Shown: positions 1 to 8,470, counted from the stretch's first letter. The stretch: 64,000 nt of DNA from Pararhodobacter aggregans (GCF_003075525.1 NZ_QDDR01000001.1:620001-684000), one strand, 5' to 3'. Numbers and translations are program-made. The notes: a model not told the origin generated them from the sequence alone.

Positions 1-1
1 G

Positions 2-451
2 CTGATCGTGTTCGAACTGACCGGCGACTGGCAGACGGCGATCGCGGTGCTGGCCGCGGTCTCGACCGGCTCGGCGGTGGCCAGCCGCTTCGTGAAACGC
101 TCGTTCTTCCTGGCGCAACTGGCCCGGCGCGACGTGCGGATCGCCCAGGGGCCGCAGGAATACCTGCTGCAACTGGTCAGCGTCTCGGGCTCGACGCGCA
201 AACCCGGCAGTCCCGGGGCGCCCCCGCTCGAGGAATTGGAGGCGCTGGCCGCCCAGGGCCGCAGCATCCCCTGGGAGGCGCGGCTGAAACCGGCGCTGCG
301 GATCTTCGACCGCACCGGCGCCTCGCATCTGGCGGTGATGCAGCGCGGGGCGGACGGGGTGGTGAAGGTCGGCGGCAGCCTCAGCCATGTCGATGCGCTG
401 AAGGCCTTCAACCGGGCGCTGGCGGCGACGGCCGCCGAGGAGCATTCCTGA
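2..451 (+). CDS. ClC-family chloride channel, C-terminal part (5' end outside window)
   Basis: The open frame runs in from the window edge and stops at a TGA at 449-451. It starts inside a segment reading LIVFELTGDWQTAIAV, which matches the last transmembrane region of ClC chloride/proton antiporters (MVFELTGDY-type motif). A basic stretch RFVKRSFF follows, then about 110 residues that look like a degenerate CBS-type cytoplasmic domain. ClC proteins move chloride, often against protons, across the inner membrane. Most of the channel, including the selectivity-filter motifs, lies upstream of the window, so channel versus antiporter cannot be decided. A perfect GC-rich palindrome begins 20 bp after the stop. 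Confidence 0.85.
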   Translation: MIVFELTGDWQTAIAVLAAVSTGSAVASRFVKRSFFLAQLARRDVRIAQGPQEYLLQLVSVSGSTRKPGSPGAPPLEELEALAAQGRSIPWEARLKPALRIFDRTGASHLAVMQRGADGVVKVGGSLSHVDALKAFNRALAATAAEEHS

Positions 452-470
452 GGGGACGGGTGAGCAAGGA

Positions 471-640
471 GCGGGGGGCCAGCCCCCCGCACCCCCCGCC
501 AAAGGGGACCCTCGGGCCCCCTTTGGAAACCCCCGAGGATATTTAGAGAACAAAGATGCAAGTTAAGAGGGCGTTAAGCCGCCTTCTTTGCGCTCCAAGT
601 ATCCTCGGGGGGTGAATTGGCCGTCAGGCCAAGAGGGGGG
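471..640. repeat. Dispersed intergenic palindromic repeat, copy 1
   Basis: This block fills the gap between the ClC gene and the convergent secreted protein. It opens with a 9-bp perfect inverted repeat (471-479 with 482-490). A segment ending in CCCCTTTGGAAACCCCC follows, then GGATATTT and GAACAAAGATG. A second part in the opposite orientation carries TCTTTGCGC and TATCC. The same modules recur at 10776-10938 and 16505-16593. The position just after a stop codon suggests it also works as a transcript end, but that is inference. Confidence 0.75.
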
Positions 641-671
641 CAGAAAGCCCCCCTTTGCACCGGCCGGGGCC

Positions 672-1088
672 TCAGCGCCGGAACGCGGCCACCTCGGTCT
701 GCCAGTCGCGGAACGACAGCGCGAACCCGGGCGTGTCGGGGCGGGCGGCGCTGGCGCGGGCGACGGCGTCCGGGGTGACGCAGGAATACCAGCTGCGTCC
801 GTCGCTGTTGGTCAGGGCGATGCAGATCCCGCCATGCGCCACGTCGATCTCGCCCGAGAAGAGGTTCCACACCCCGGCCAGATCGCCGCTCTCGGTCGTC
901 AGGTTGCAGGTCCGCACGATTCCGGTCCCGCCGTCCCAGGCGTATTGCGTGGCGGTCGTCAGCGTGCCCATGGTCTTGGCCGGATAGACTTCGGCATTGG
1001 CGAAATGGCTGCCTTCGCTGCATCCCAGGGCAAGGGCGGGGCCGGTGGCGAGCAGGGAGAAGGCGGCGACGAGCAAGGTCTTGTGCAT
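672..1088 (-). CDS. Small secreted cysteine-containing protein, function unknown
   Basis: A 138-residue protein starting at the ATG complementary to 1086-1088. Residues 1-21 form a clear Sec signal peptide (MHKTLLVAAFSLLATGPALA) with an Ala-x-Ala cleavage site. The mature part has four cysteines that could form two disulfides, in the contexts LGCSEG, VRTCNL, GGICIAL and WYSCV. It has no transmembrane segment and no enzymatic motif I recognise. A longer upstream frame exists, but the signal peptide fixes this start. It is probably a periplasmic protein and stands alone between the repeat block and the cupin gene on the other strand. The family is unknown to me; it is called real because of the signal peptide and clean frame. 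Confidence 0.7.
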   Translation of the reverse strand: MHKTLLVAAFSLLATGPALALGCSEGSHFANAEVYPAKTMGTLTTATQYAWDGGTGIVRTCNLTTESGDLAGVWNLFSGEIDVAHGGICIALTNSDGRSWYSCVTPDAVARASAARPDTPGFALSFRDWQTEVAAFRR

Positions 1089-1237
1089 GAATGAAATCCG
1101 GAAATGGCTGCAAAGAGGGTCATGATGCCATGAATTGGGGCACGGCCCCAGCCCCCGGGTTTCAGGATCGCGTGAGCGGGCTCTTGACCGGCGGGGCGGG
1201 GGATCCGATCCTGCCCGGCGCTGCACAGGAGGCCCGC

Positions 1238-1624
1238 ATGACCCGCCGCGATTTCGACCCTGCCGAGGTCCTGCCCGATGGCCGCCCGGCCGCCTCGGCC
1301 CGGCTCTTCGATCCGGCGGGCGGCGGTCCCTGGCGCGGGGTGGTCGAGGGGGCGGCGCTGGCCGGGCCGGTCACGGTGCTCGCCTATGGCACGGACCAGC
1401 CGGGCGAGGGGCCGCCCTGGCATGTCCATCCCTATGACGAGACCTTCGTCGTGCTCGAGGGCCGGGCGCGGTTCTTCGTGGGGGAGGCGGTGATCGAGGC
1501 TGCGGCGGGAAGCGTGCTGCTGGGCCCCCGCGGCGTGCCGCACCGGTTCGAGAACCTCGGGCCCGGGCGCCTGCAGACGCTCGACATCCATCACGCGCCG
1601 CGCTGGATCCAGACCAACCTCTGA
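1238..1624 (+). CDS. Cupin-domain protein
   Basis: A 128-residue single-domain cupin. The start at ATG 1238 is supported by a CAGGAGG ribosome-binding site 6 bp upstream. Cupin motif 1 is visible as WHVHPYDETFVVLEG (two His and a Glu in the usual metal-binding pattern). Motif 2 is visible as GPRGVPHRFEN, supplying the last His. Small cupins of this kind are metal-binding beta-barrel enzymes or sugar/ligand sensors, and the exact substrate cannot be read from the sequence. The gene points away from the secreted-protein gene at 672-1088, so the two are divergently transcribed from about 150 bp. Confidence 0.85.
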   Translation: MTRRDFDPAEVLPDGRPAASARLFDPAGGGPWRGVVEGAALAGPVTVLAYGTDQPGEGPPWHVHPYDETFVVLEGRARFFVGEAVIEAAAGSVLLGPRGVPHRFENLGPGRLQTLDIHHAPRWIQTNL

Positions 1625-1658
1625 GGCCGCGGGGTAGGGTGGGCGATTCGCCCACCCC

Positions 1659-2954
1659 TCACATGGCGCGGATGCGCAGCCGGGTCAGGCGGTTCTCCAG
1701 CCGTTCGACCACGGTGAAGCGGAAGCCGTGGAACTGGAACACCTGCCCCGCCTCGGGGATCAGTTGCGCCTCGTGGATCACCAGCCCGGCGACGGTATTC
1801 GCCTCCTCGTCGGGCAGCGACCAGTCCATCGCCCGGTTCAGGTCACGGATCGTCATCGTGCCGTCGATCTCGATCGCGCCCGAATCGAGGCGGGTGATCG
1901 GGTCCTCGGTCGGCAGGTCGTGTTCGTCGACGATCTCGCCCACGATCTCCTCGAGGATGTCCTCGAGCGTGATGAGCCCCTGCAGCGCGCCGTATTCGTC
2001 GATCACCAGGCCGAAGTGGCGCCGCTGCTGCAGGAATTGCTGCATCTGTTCGTCCAGCGGCGTGGTGTCGGGCACGAAATAGGGCTCGCGCGCGACCGAA
2101 GCGATGTCGAGCTTGTCGACGGCCGAGAAATCGCCCTTCGCCTCGGTCACCAGGCGATGGACCTCACGCATCAGGTCGCGGACATGGATCACGCCGACGA
2201 TGTTTTCCGGGTCGTCCTTCCAGGCGGGCAGGCGCGAATGCGGCGAATTGACCGAGAGGGCGATGATCTCGGCCGGGGGGGCGGCGAGGTTCACCGTCTC
2301 CAGCTGCGAGCGGTGCAGCATCACCTCCTCGACCGTGCGATGGCCGAGGTCGAGCGCGCCCAGCAGCCGGTCGCGGTCCTGCTTGTCGACCGTGCCCTCG
2401 GAATGGCCCAGCGCCAGCGTGCCGGCGATCTCCTCGTGATACGAAAGGATCGCGCTGTCGGGATCGGTGCGCACGCCGACCAGCGCCAGCAGGGCCCGCA
2501 CCAGCATCCGCACCGCCGTCACGATCGGCGCGAAGACCAGCACGATCAGCCGGATCGGCCGGGCAACCAGCGAGGCCGCGGTCTCGGGGTTGGTGATGGC
2601 ATAGGTCTTGGGCATCACCTCGGCGAAGATGAGCAGCAGCAGCGTCATCACCAGCGTGGCCAGCGCCACGCCCGAATCGCCGAAGAGCCGGGTAAACAGC
2701 GCGGTGGCCAGCGAGGCCGAGAGGATGTTGACCAGGTTGTTGCCCAGAAGCACCGAGCCGATCAGCCTTTCGCTGTCCTCGGTGATCTTGAGCGCGGTCT
2801 CGGCGCCCGAGGAGCCACGGTCGGCCAGCGCGCGCAATTTGGCGCGCGATGAAGCGGTGAGCGCGGTCTCGCTGCCCGAGAAGAAGGCGGAAAGCACGAT
2901 CAGCGCCAGAATGGCGCCGATGGTCAGCCAGAAGGAGGTGTCGAGAACGGGCAT
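1659..2954 (-). CDS. CorC/HlyC (CNNM-like) CBS-domain membrane protein
   Basis: A 431-residue protein of the DUF21-CBS-CorC family. An N-terminal DUF21 region of about 180 residues has four hydrophobic segments and the typical FFSGSETALTASSRAKL and LLGNNLVNI motifs. A pair of CBS domains follows (about 200-330), with DEYGALQGLITLEDILEEIVGEI. A C-terminal CorC/HlyC domain (about 345-431) carries DGTMTIRDLNRAM. Bacterial members are linked to Mg2+/Co2+ efflux or ion homeostasis; some are annotated as hemolysin-like, but no toxin activity is implied here. The length is normal for the family. It is monocistronic, with its 3' end facing the cupin gene. Confidence 0.93.
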   Translation of the reverse strand: MPVLDTSFWLTIGAILALIVLSAFFSGSETALTASSRAKLRALADRGSSGAETALKITEDSERLIGSVLLGNNLVNILSASLATALFTRLFGDSGVALATLVMTLLLLIFAEVMPKTYAITNPETAASLVARPIRLIVLVFAPIVTAVRMLVRALLALVGVRTDPDSAILSYHEEIAGTLALGHSEGTVDKQDRDRLLGALDLGHRTVEEVMLHRSQLETVNLAAPPAEIIALSVNSPHSRLPAWKDDPENIVGVIHVRDLMREVHRLVTEAKGDFSAVDKLDIASVAREPYFVPDTTPLDEQMQQFLQQRRHFGLVIDEYGALQGLITLEDILEEIVGEIVDEHDLPTEDPITRLDSGAIEIDGTMTIRDLNRAMDWSLPDEEANTVAGLVIHEAQLIPEAGQVFQFHGFRFTVVERLENRLTRLRIRAM

Positions 2955-3023
2955 GATCCGATGAATGTTGGGAAGCCCTCAATCTAGGGTGCCGGGGGGG
3001 GGCTGCGCAAGGTCGCGCGGCAC

Positions 3024-3070
3024 AACAAAAAAACGACGCCCCGCGACCGGGAGGGCGCGGGGCGTCGTGT
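3024..3070 (-). terminator. Rho-independent terminator of the DUF882 gene
   Basis: A 13-bp perfect stem (3033-3045 with 3056-3068, ACGACGCCCCGCG) has a 10-nt loop. On the minus strand it is followed by a run of seven T (3033 down to 3027). It sits 24 bp after the stop of the DUF882 gene and before the start of the CorC-like gene on the same strand, so the two are separate transcripts. Confidence 0.92.
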
Positions 3071-3093
3071 GACGGGCTGACGATCTGGACGGA

Positions 3094-3663
3094 TCAGCCG
3101 CCCCAGCTGCGGACCGGGCCGCAATCCATGTGGGTGAAGTTCGAGCGCGAGTAGCGGCCGACGCCCCCGGCGTTGCAGGCGAGCGCCGCGCGGGCGACCT
3201 GGCTGACCGAGCGGTTGCTCATCCGCACATCGGCGGCCTGACCGACCATGTGGCGCGAATTGCGGGCCACGCCCGAGGACCGCGCACGCAGCATGGCGTT
3301 GGTTTCGGGCGAACGGTAGCCCGAGAGCAGCATATAGGGTTCCGAGACGTCGAGCAGGTTATGCGCGGCGGCGAGGATATCGACGGTGCGGGTGTCGATC
3401 AGATGCTCGCGGTCGTTGCGCCAGTCGCGGAAGAAGCGGTTCACTTCGGCCAGCACTTCGGGGATGTATTCGCCGTCGACCCAGTAGATCGTGTCCAGCG
3501 TTTCGCCCGAATGGCCCGAGTACATGCGGAGGCGGCGGATGTCGCCCGCGCCACGGTTGAAGCCGAAGGCTTTCGACATGGTCGGAGCGGCGGTTACGGC
3601 GGTCGCGGCGAAGATGCCAAGCAGCGAACGCCGGGAAAAACCGGTCTCAGCCGAGGAAGTCAT
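3094..3663 (-). CDS. DUF882/YcbK (MepK-like) peptidase, probably Tat-exported
   Basis: A 189-residue protein of the DUF882 family (M15-type peptidase fold). In Escherichia coli the YcbK/MepK member cuts 3-3 crosslinks in peptidoglycan. The start at 3663 is preferred over an upstream ATG because of an AGGACA-type ribosome-binding site and because it places a twin-arginine motif, FSRRSLLG, at residues 9-16 before a hydrophobic stretch. Zn-ligand-like motifs are visible: SRHMVGQAADVRM (His and Asp) and a final THMDCG (His). The neighbour on the other strand is an L,D-transpeptidase, which makes the bonds this enzyme would cut. The ycbB-ycbK pairing is also known from enterics. Confidence 0.88.
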   Translation of the reverse strand: MTSSAETGFSRRSLLGIFAATAVTAAPTMSKAFGFNRGAGDIRRLRMYSGHSGETLDTIYWVDGEYIPEVLAEVNRFFRDWRNDREHLIDTRTVDILAAAHNLLDVSEPYMLLSGYRSPETNAMLRARSSGVARNSRHMVGQAADVRMSNRSVSQVARAALACNAGGVGRYSRSNFTHMDCGPVRSWGG

Positions 3664-4194
3664 CGTTGTCCTGTCCCATCCCAAGTTCAGTTGAGAGCCT
3701 TTGCGGCTTATGGTCATGAGCATTCCCCTTCTGGGTTGCGCCGCGCTGGGGCGGTCACCGGGGGCTGTGCATCACGAAGATATTTTCCTGTCTGATGCTT
3801 CTATGCCACAACGATGTCGTTATCCCAAGCGCGGATTCGGGTGGTTCCCTGGACTGAGGACAAAATAGGCGGGAATCTGCTGAAATTCCCTTAAGGTGCC
3901 CAAAAATCTTTTGTTAACATGTCGCTGCACGCGGACCTTCATGTGGATAACGCGGTCCCGAGGGGGCCTCTGACAGGCTCCGAGGCAAGAATTCCGGGCG
4001 CGCCGCATCGCGGCACGGAACCGGATCGGGGGCAGGCGCGTTGGGCCGGGAATCGGGTGTGTCTCGACATTGTGAATCGACCCCAAATCTGCAATCTTGG
4101 CACAATTCCGTGAACTTACGGGTGTCGGGATACGACACACGCGCAACAACAGCCGGGCGACAGATCCCGGCGAACCTCTGAACGGGAGACAGCG
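3664..4194. promoter_or_regulatory. Divergent promoter region between DUF882 and L,D-transpeptidase genes
   Basis: This 531-bp region has no convincing gene. It must hold promoters for both divergent envelope genes. It contains four GANTC sequences (3834, 3873, 4050, 4074), the recognition site of the alphaproteobacterial CcrM methylase. It also contains an inverted repeat GTGTCG-N5-CGACAC at 4122-4138, about 55 bp before the transpeptidase start. No strong -35/-10 pair was assigned. Confidence 0.5.
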
Positions 4195-5805
4195 ATGCAA
4201 ACGATGCGACGGACCTCGACGGGCATGCGGGCGGCGCTGACGGCGCTGACGCTGGGCATGGGCGCCGCGGCTCCTGCGCTGGTCACGCTGATGGCGCCTT
4301 CGCCCGCGGTGGCGCAGCAATTCCCCGCCTTCCGCCAGGCGCTGGCCGAGGGCGTGGCCGAGAATCGCGAGCTGGCGGCCTTCTACCGCGAGAACGGCTA
4401 TCAGGCGATCTGGACCGGGGCCGAGGATGCGGCGCGCCGCACCGCGCTGGTTTCGGCGCTCAGCCGCGCCGCCGAGCATGGCCTGCCCGAAGCCCGCTAC
4501 GACCTGCCCGGCCTGATCGCCGCCTTCGAGGCCGTCGAGACCGAGCGGGACCGTGGTCTGCTGGAGGCCCGCGCCTCGATGACCTTCCTGCAATATGCCC
4601 GCGACATCCATTCGGGCGTGCTGGAGCCGCAGGCGCTGATCCCCGATATCGTCCGTGTCCTGCCGCGTCCCGATCCGACCGAACTGATGCGCGACTTCAC
4701 CAGCGGCGAGCCGGTCAGCTTCATCCGCAACCTGGCGCCCTCGTCGCCGGAATACGCGCGGCTCTACCGCGCCCGGCAGGAACTGGTGCAGACCATCGCC
4801 GAGGGCGGCTGGGGCCCGCAGGTGCAGGCGGGCAGCCTGCGTCCGGGCGACCGCGGCGAGGCCGTGATCCAGCTGCGCAACCGGCTGATCGCCCAGGGCT
4901 TCCTGCCGCGCATCGCCACCGCCAGCTATGACAGCCTGATGCAGCAGGCGGTACAGGAATTCCAGGAATCGGTCGGCATCGACGCCGACGGCATCGCCGG
5001 AAGCGCGACCATCCGGGCGATCAATGTCGACCCGCAGGAGCGTCTGCGCGCCATCACCGTGGCGCTGGAGCGCGAGCGCTGGCTGAACATCCCCCGCGGC
5101 GACCGCCATATCTGGGTGAACCTCACCGATTTCGTCGCCCGCATCGTCGATTTCGACCAGGTGACCTTCGAGACCCGGGCCGTCGTCGGCTCGCGCAGCA
5201 ACCAGACGCCCGAATTCTCGGACGAGATGGAATACATGGAGATCAACCCCGACTGGACGCTGCCGCGGTCGATCATCGGGGAATACTGGGGCGCGCTGTC
5301 GTCGGGCGGCGCCAACCACCTGCAATTCGTCGACGGCGCGGGCCGGGTTGTGCCGCGCGAATACGTCAACGTCGCCGCCTACACGCCCCAGACCCTGCCG
5401 TTCGAGGTTCGCCAGCCGCCGGGGCCAGGCAACGCCCTGGGCGAAATCAAGTTCATGTTCCCCAACCAATACGCGATCTACCTGCACGACACGCCCTCGC
5501 GCTCGCTCTTCGCGCAGGATACGCGGGCCTTCTCGCATGGGTGCATCCGGCTGCAGGACCCGCGTGAATTCGCCTATGCGCTGCTCGCCCCGCAGGAAGC
5601 CGATCCGGTGACCTATTACCACGCGATCCAGCGCACCGGCCGTCAGACCCGCGTGCCGCTGATCGACCATGTGCCGGTGCATTTGGTCTATCGCACGGCC
5701 TATACCTCGGTCACCGGGCGCATGCAGTACCGCGCCGATGTCTATGGCCGCGACGCGACCCTCTATAACGCGCTGGTCAACGCCGGGGTGGAAGTGGGGG
5801 CCTGA
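4195..5805 (+). CDS. L,D-transpeptidase (YcbB/LdtD type)
   Basis: A 536-residue exported enzyme. It has an N-terminal signal region (about 1-41, ending AVAQQ), a YcbB-type N-terminal domain, a peptidoglycan-binding segment near 220-285 (PGDRGEAVIQLRNRL) and a C-terminal YkuD catalytic domain. The catalytic signature is complete: HDTPSRSLF, then SHGCIRL, with the nucleophile at Cys450 and His448. The family forms 3-3 crosslinks in peptidoglycan or attaches proteins to it in the periplasm. The start is supported by GGGAGA 7 bp upstream. It is divergent from the DUF882 peptidase. The lpxD-like gene follows after 43 bp containing a hairpin, so read-through into it is possible. Confidence 0.93.
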   Translation: MQTMRRTSTGMRAALTALTLGMGAAAPALVTLMAPSPAVAQQFPAFRQALAEGVAENRELAAFYRENGYQAIWTGAEDAARRTALVSALSRAAEHGLPEARYDLPGLIAAFEAVETERDRGLLEARASMTFLQYARDIHSGVLEPQALIPDIVRVLPRPDPTELMRDFTSGEPVSFIRNLAPSSPEYARLYRARQELVQTIAEGGWGPQVQAGSLRPGDRGEAVIQLRNRLIAQGFLPRIATASYDSLMQQAVQEFQESVGIDADGIAGSATIRAINVDPQERLRAITVALERERWLNIPRGDRHIWVNLTDFVARIVDFDQVTFETRAVVGSRSNQTPEFSDEMEYMEINPDWTLPRSIIGEYWGALSSGGANHLQFVDGAGRVVPREYVNVAAYTPQTLPFEVRQPPGPGNALGEIKFMFPNQYAIYLHDTPSRSLFAQDTRAFSHGCIRLQDPREFAYALLAPQEADPVTYYHAIQRTGRQTRVPLIDHVPVHLVYRTAYTSVTGRMQYRADVYGRDATLYNALVNAGVEVGA

Positions 5806-5817
5806 GTGCCGTACACC

Positions 5818-5845
5818 GGGGGAACGTCCTGACCGGAGTTCCCCC
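5818..5845 (+). promoter_or_regulatory. Hairpin overlapping the lpxD-like ribosome-binding site
   Basis: An 8-bp perfect stem (5818-5825 GGGGGAAC with 5838-5845 GTTCCCCC) has a 12-nt loop. Its 3' arm ends 3 bp before the lpxD-like ATG, and the only Shine-Dalgarno-like GGAG (5835-5838) spans the loop-stem border. There is no T-tract, so it may be a weak terminator or a translational control element. Confidence 0.5.
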
Positions 5846-5848
5846 CAC

Positions 5849-6952
5849 ATGCCGCACAAGGTTTCCGAGATCGCCGCCGCGCTGGGCGCGGATTATGCCG
5901 GATCCGGTGACCTGACGGTGACAGGGGCCGCCGAGCCAGCCTCGGCCGGCCCCTTCGATCTGGCGATGGCCATGGATCCCCGCTTCGCCGAGGGCATCGC
6001 CAAGGGCCGCGCCCGGGCGGCGATCCTTTGGGCCGGGGCCGACTGGCAGGCGCTGGGCCTGCAGGCGGCGATCTTCGCCCCCCGCGCCCGGCTCGCCATG
6101 GCCCGGCTCACCCAGGTCTTCGATCCCGGCCCCGGGCTGCTGCCGGGTATTTCGCCCCTTGCCTCGATCCATCCCAGCGCCGAGATCGGCGAGGATGTCG
6201 CCATCGGCCCCTTCACCGTCATCGGCCCCGACGCCCGGATCGGCCCACGCTCGCGCATCGCCGAGCAGGTCTCCATCGGCGCGGGCGCGGTGATCGGCGC
6301 GGATGCGCTGATCCTGCCCGGGGTCAGGATCGGCGCCCGGGTGACCATCGGGGCGCGCTTCATCGGCCAGCCGGGCTGCGTGATCGGCGGCGACGGTTTC
6401 AGCTTCGTGACGGAAGAGCGCTCGCGCGTCGAGGAAGCCCGCGCCACGCTGGGCAAACCCGGCGAGACCAAGCCGCAATCCTGGCTGCGCATCCATTCGC
6501 TGGGCGCGGTGAGCATCGGCGACGATGTCGAGGTCGGCGCGAACAGCTCCATCGACCGCGGCACGATCCGCGACACCCGGATCGGCCGGGGCACCAAGCT
6601 CGACAGCCTCGTGCAGGTCGGCCACAACGTGGTGGTGGGCGAGGATTGCCTGCTGTGCGGGCAATGCGGGGTGGCGGGGTCGACCCGGATCGGCGACCGC
6701 GTGGTCCTGGGCGGGCAGGTCGGCGTCGTCGACAACATCTTCGTCGGCGATGACGTGGTGGTGGGCGGCGGCTCGATCGTGAGCTCGAACGCCCCCGCGG
6801 GCCGCGTGCTGATGGGTTTTCCGGCAGTGCGCATGGATCAGCATGTCGAGATCTACAAAGCCAGCCGCCGTTTGCCGAGAATCCTCACCCAAATCGCCGA
6901 GCTTCAGAAAACTGTCGCACGTCTCATGGAGAAGGGGCCGAAAGGCTCTTGA
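5849..6952 (+). CDS. lpxD: UDP-3-O-acylglucosamine N-acyltransferase (LpxD or LpxD-like)
   Basis: A 367-residue protein. It has an N-terminal LpxD uridine-binding-type domain (1-100), then a long left-handed beta-helix of hexapeptide repeats (about 105-345, for example HPSAEIGEDVAIGPFTVIG). The expected catalytic His is at 259 in VQVGHNVVVG. LpxD adds the second 3-hydroxyacyl chain from acyl-ACP during lipid A synthesis in the cytoplasm. In most relatives lpxD sits in a bamA-lpxD-fabZ-lpxA cluster. Here it is away from those genes and followed directly by an acyl carrier protein and a ketosynthase, so it may be a second specialised copy. That last point is inference. Confidence 0.85.
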   Translation: MPHKVSEIAAALGADYAGSGDLTVTGAAEPASAGPFDLAMAMDPRFAEGIAKGRARAAILWAGADWQALGLQAAIFAPRARLAMARLTQVFDPGPGLLPGISPLASIHPSAEIGEDVAIGPFTVIGPDARIGPRSRIAEQVSIGAGAVIGADALILPGVRIGARVTIGARFIGQPGCVIGGDGFSFVTEERSRVEEARATLGKPGETKPQSWLRIHSLGAVSIGDDVEVGANSSIDRGTIRDTRIGRGTKLDSLVQVGHNVVVGEDCLLCGQCGVAGSTRIGDRVVLGGQVGVVDNIFVGDDVVVGGGSIVSSNAPAGRVLMGFPAVRMDQHVEIYKASRRLPRILTQIAELQKTVARLMEKGPKGS

Positions 6953-6967
6953 TCGGGAGATGACAGG

Positions 6968-7252
6968 ATGGACGGCAGTTTTGTGGCGCTCGGAGACGGG
7001 CTGCATCGCCGCGTGATCGCGATTCTGGCCGCGCAGGCGCTGCGCGAGCCTTCGGGGCTGACCCGCGAGATGAGTCTCGAAAGCCTGGGCATCGACTCCT
7101 TGGGCATGGCCGAGATCCTTTTCGCCATCGAAGAGGCCTTCGAGGTGCAGGTGCCCTTCAACGCCAACGAACCCGGCGCGACGATGGACCTGAGCACCGT
7201 GGGCGCGATCTGCGACGCGGTCGAGGCGCTGGTGGCCGCGGACCGGGCCTGA
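6968..7252 (+). CDS. Acyl carrier protein
   Basis: A 94-residue acidic helical protein with the phosphopantetheine attachment motif GIDSLGMAE, Ser44 being the modified residue. It is longer and more divergent than the housekeeping AcpP. It lies 15 bp after the lpxD-like gene and 3 bp before a ketosynthase gene, so the three are almost certainly co-transcribed. It probably supplies a special acyl chain to the neighbouring acyltransferase. The identity as a carrier protein is firm; the cargo is unknown. Confidence 0.87.
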   Translation: MDGSFVALGDGLHRRVIAILAAQALREPSGLTREMSLESLGIDSLGMAEILFAIEEAFEVQVPFNANEPGATMDLSTVGAICDAVEALVAADRA

Positions 7253-7255
7253 GCC

Positions 7256-8461
7256 ATGGCCCGGCGCGTGGCGATCACCGGCGCGGGAAGCGTCAACGCG
7301 CTGGCCCTCGATGTGCCCGGCACCTTCGCCGCGCTGACAGCAGGGCGGGTGGCGATCGGTCCGCTCGAGTTCGAGGATGTCGAGCGGCTGACGGTGCGGA
7401 TCGGCGGCCAGATCCGGGATTGGGACGCCGAGGCGCGGCATGGGCGGCAGGAGCTGGCGCTCTATGACCGCGCCGTGCAATTCGCGCTGGAGGCAGGGCG
7501 GCAGGCCGTGGCGCAATCCGGGCTCTCGCTGACGCCGGACGAGGCGCTCAGGGCGGGCGTGGTCATGGGGACGGGTGGCGGCGGCTACACGACCATCGAC
7601 GACAGCTATCGCGCGGTCCTGTCGCAGGGCAAGAACCGGGTCCACCCCTTCACCATCCCCCGGCTGATGCATGCCGCCGCCGCCGCGCATCTGGCCATGC
7701 GCCACGGGCTGAAGGGCCCGGCCTTCACCGTCTCGACCGCCTGCGCCAGTTCCAACCACGCCATGGGGCAGGCCTTCCAGATGATCCGCTCGGGTGGCGC
7801 CGATGTCATGCTGGCGGGCGGGGCGGAGGCCACGCTCTGCTTCGGCGGGCTCAAGGCCTGGGAGGGGCTGCGCGTCATGTCGCCCGACGGCTGCCGCCCC
7901 TTTTCAGCCGACCGCAACGGCATGGTGCAGGGCGAGGGCGCGGCGGTCTTCGTCTTCGAGGATTGGGACCGCGCCACGGCGCGCGGCGCGCGGATCCTGG
8001 CCGAGGTGGCGGGCTTCGCCATGACCTCGGACGCGGGCGATATCGTCATGCCCGACCCCGACGGCGCGGTGCGGGCCATGCAGGGGGCGCTGGAGGATGC
8101 CGGGATGGCGCCGGCCGAGGTCGGCTACATCAACGCCCATGGCACCGGCACCGCGGTCAATGACCGCTCCGAGGCGCAGGCGATCCGCCGGGTCTTTGCC
8201 GCACCGCCGCCGGTCAGCTCCACCAAGTCGATGCACGGCCATCTGCTGGGCGCGGCCGGGGCGGTGGAGTTGCTGGCGGTGCTGCTGGCACTGGGCGAGG
8301 GGGTGATCGCCCCCACCGCCGGATGGACCACCGAGGATCCCGAGGTGCTGGGCCTCGACGTGGTGCCGAATGTGGCGCGCCGCGCCCGGGTGGACGCGGC
8401 GCTGAGCAATGCGTTCGCCTTCGGCGGCCTGAACGCCTGTCTGGCGCTCAGGCGGGCCTGA
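7256..8461 (+). CDS. Beta-ketoacyl-ACP synthase (FabF/KAS II-like)
   Basis: A 401-residue thiolase-fold condensing enzyme. The catalytic Cys163 lies in VSTACASSNHA. The two active-site His are in INAHGTGTAVND (His295) and KSMHGHLLGAAG (His329), and the C-terminal NAFAFGG glycine loop is present. It elongates acyl-ACP by decarboxylative condensation with malonyl-ACP in the cytoplasm. It starts 3 bp after the acyl carrier protein gene, which implies coupled expression and a working pair. It is probably a dedicated paralogue rather than the housekeeping fabF, because it is not next to fabG/acpP. Confidence 0.88.
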   Translation: MARRVAITGAGSVNALALDVPGTFAALTAGRVAIGPLEFEDVERLTVRIGGQIRDWDAEARHGRQELALYDRAVQFALEAGRQAVAQSGLSLTPDEALRAGVVMGTGGGGYTTIDDSYRAVLSQGKNRVHPFTIPRLMHAAAAAHLAMRHGLKGPAFTVSTACASSNHAMGQAFQMIRSGGADVMLAGGAEATLCFGGLKAWEGLRVMSPDGCRPFSADRNGMVQGEGAAVFVFEDWDRATARGARILAEVAGFAMTSDAGDIVMPDPDGAVRAMQGALEDAGMAPAEVGYINAHGTGTAVNDRSEAQAIRRVFAAPPPVSSTKSMHGHLLGAAGAVELLAVLLALGEGVIAPTAGWTTEDPEVLGLDVVPNVARRARVDAALSNAFAFGGLNACLALRRA

Positions 8462-8470
8462 GGACGAGGG

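Noticed and set aside
3820-5859. 679-residue open frame on the minus strand
   Set aside because: It is antisense to the L,D-transpeptidase, which has a complete catalytic motif and ribosome-binding site. The protein is Arg/Gln/His-rich with no known motif, as expected of a GC-rich shadow frame.
5777-7759. 660-residue open frame on the minus strand
   Set aside because: It is antisense to lpxD, the acyl carrier protein and the ketosynthase. It has the same low-complexity composition and no family signature.
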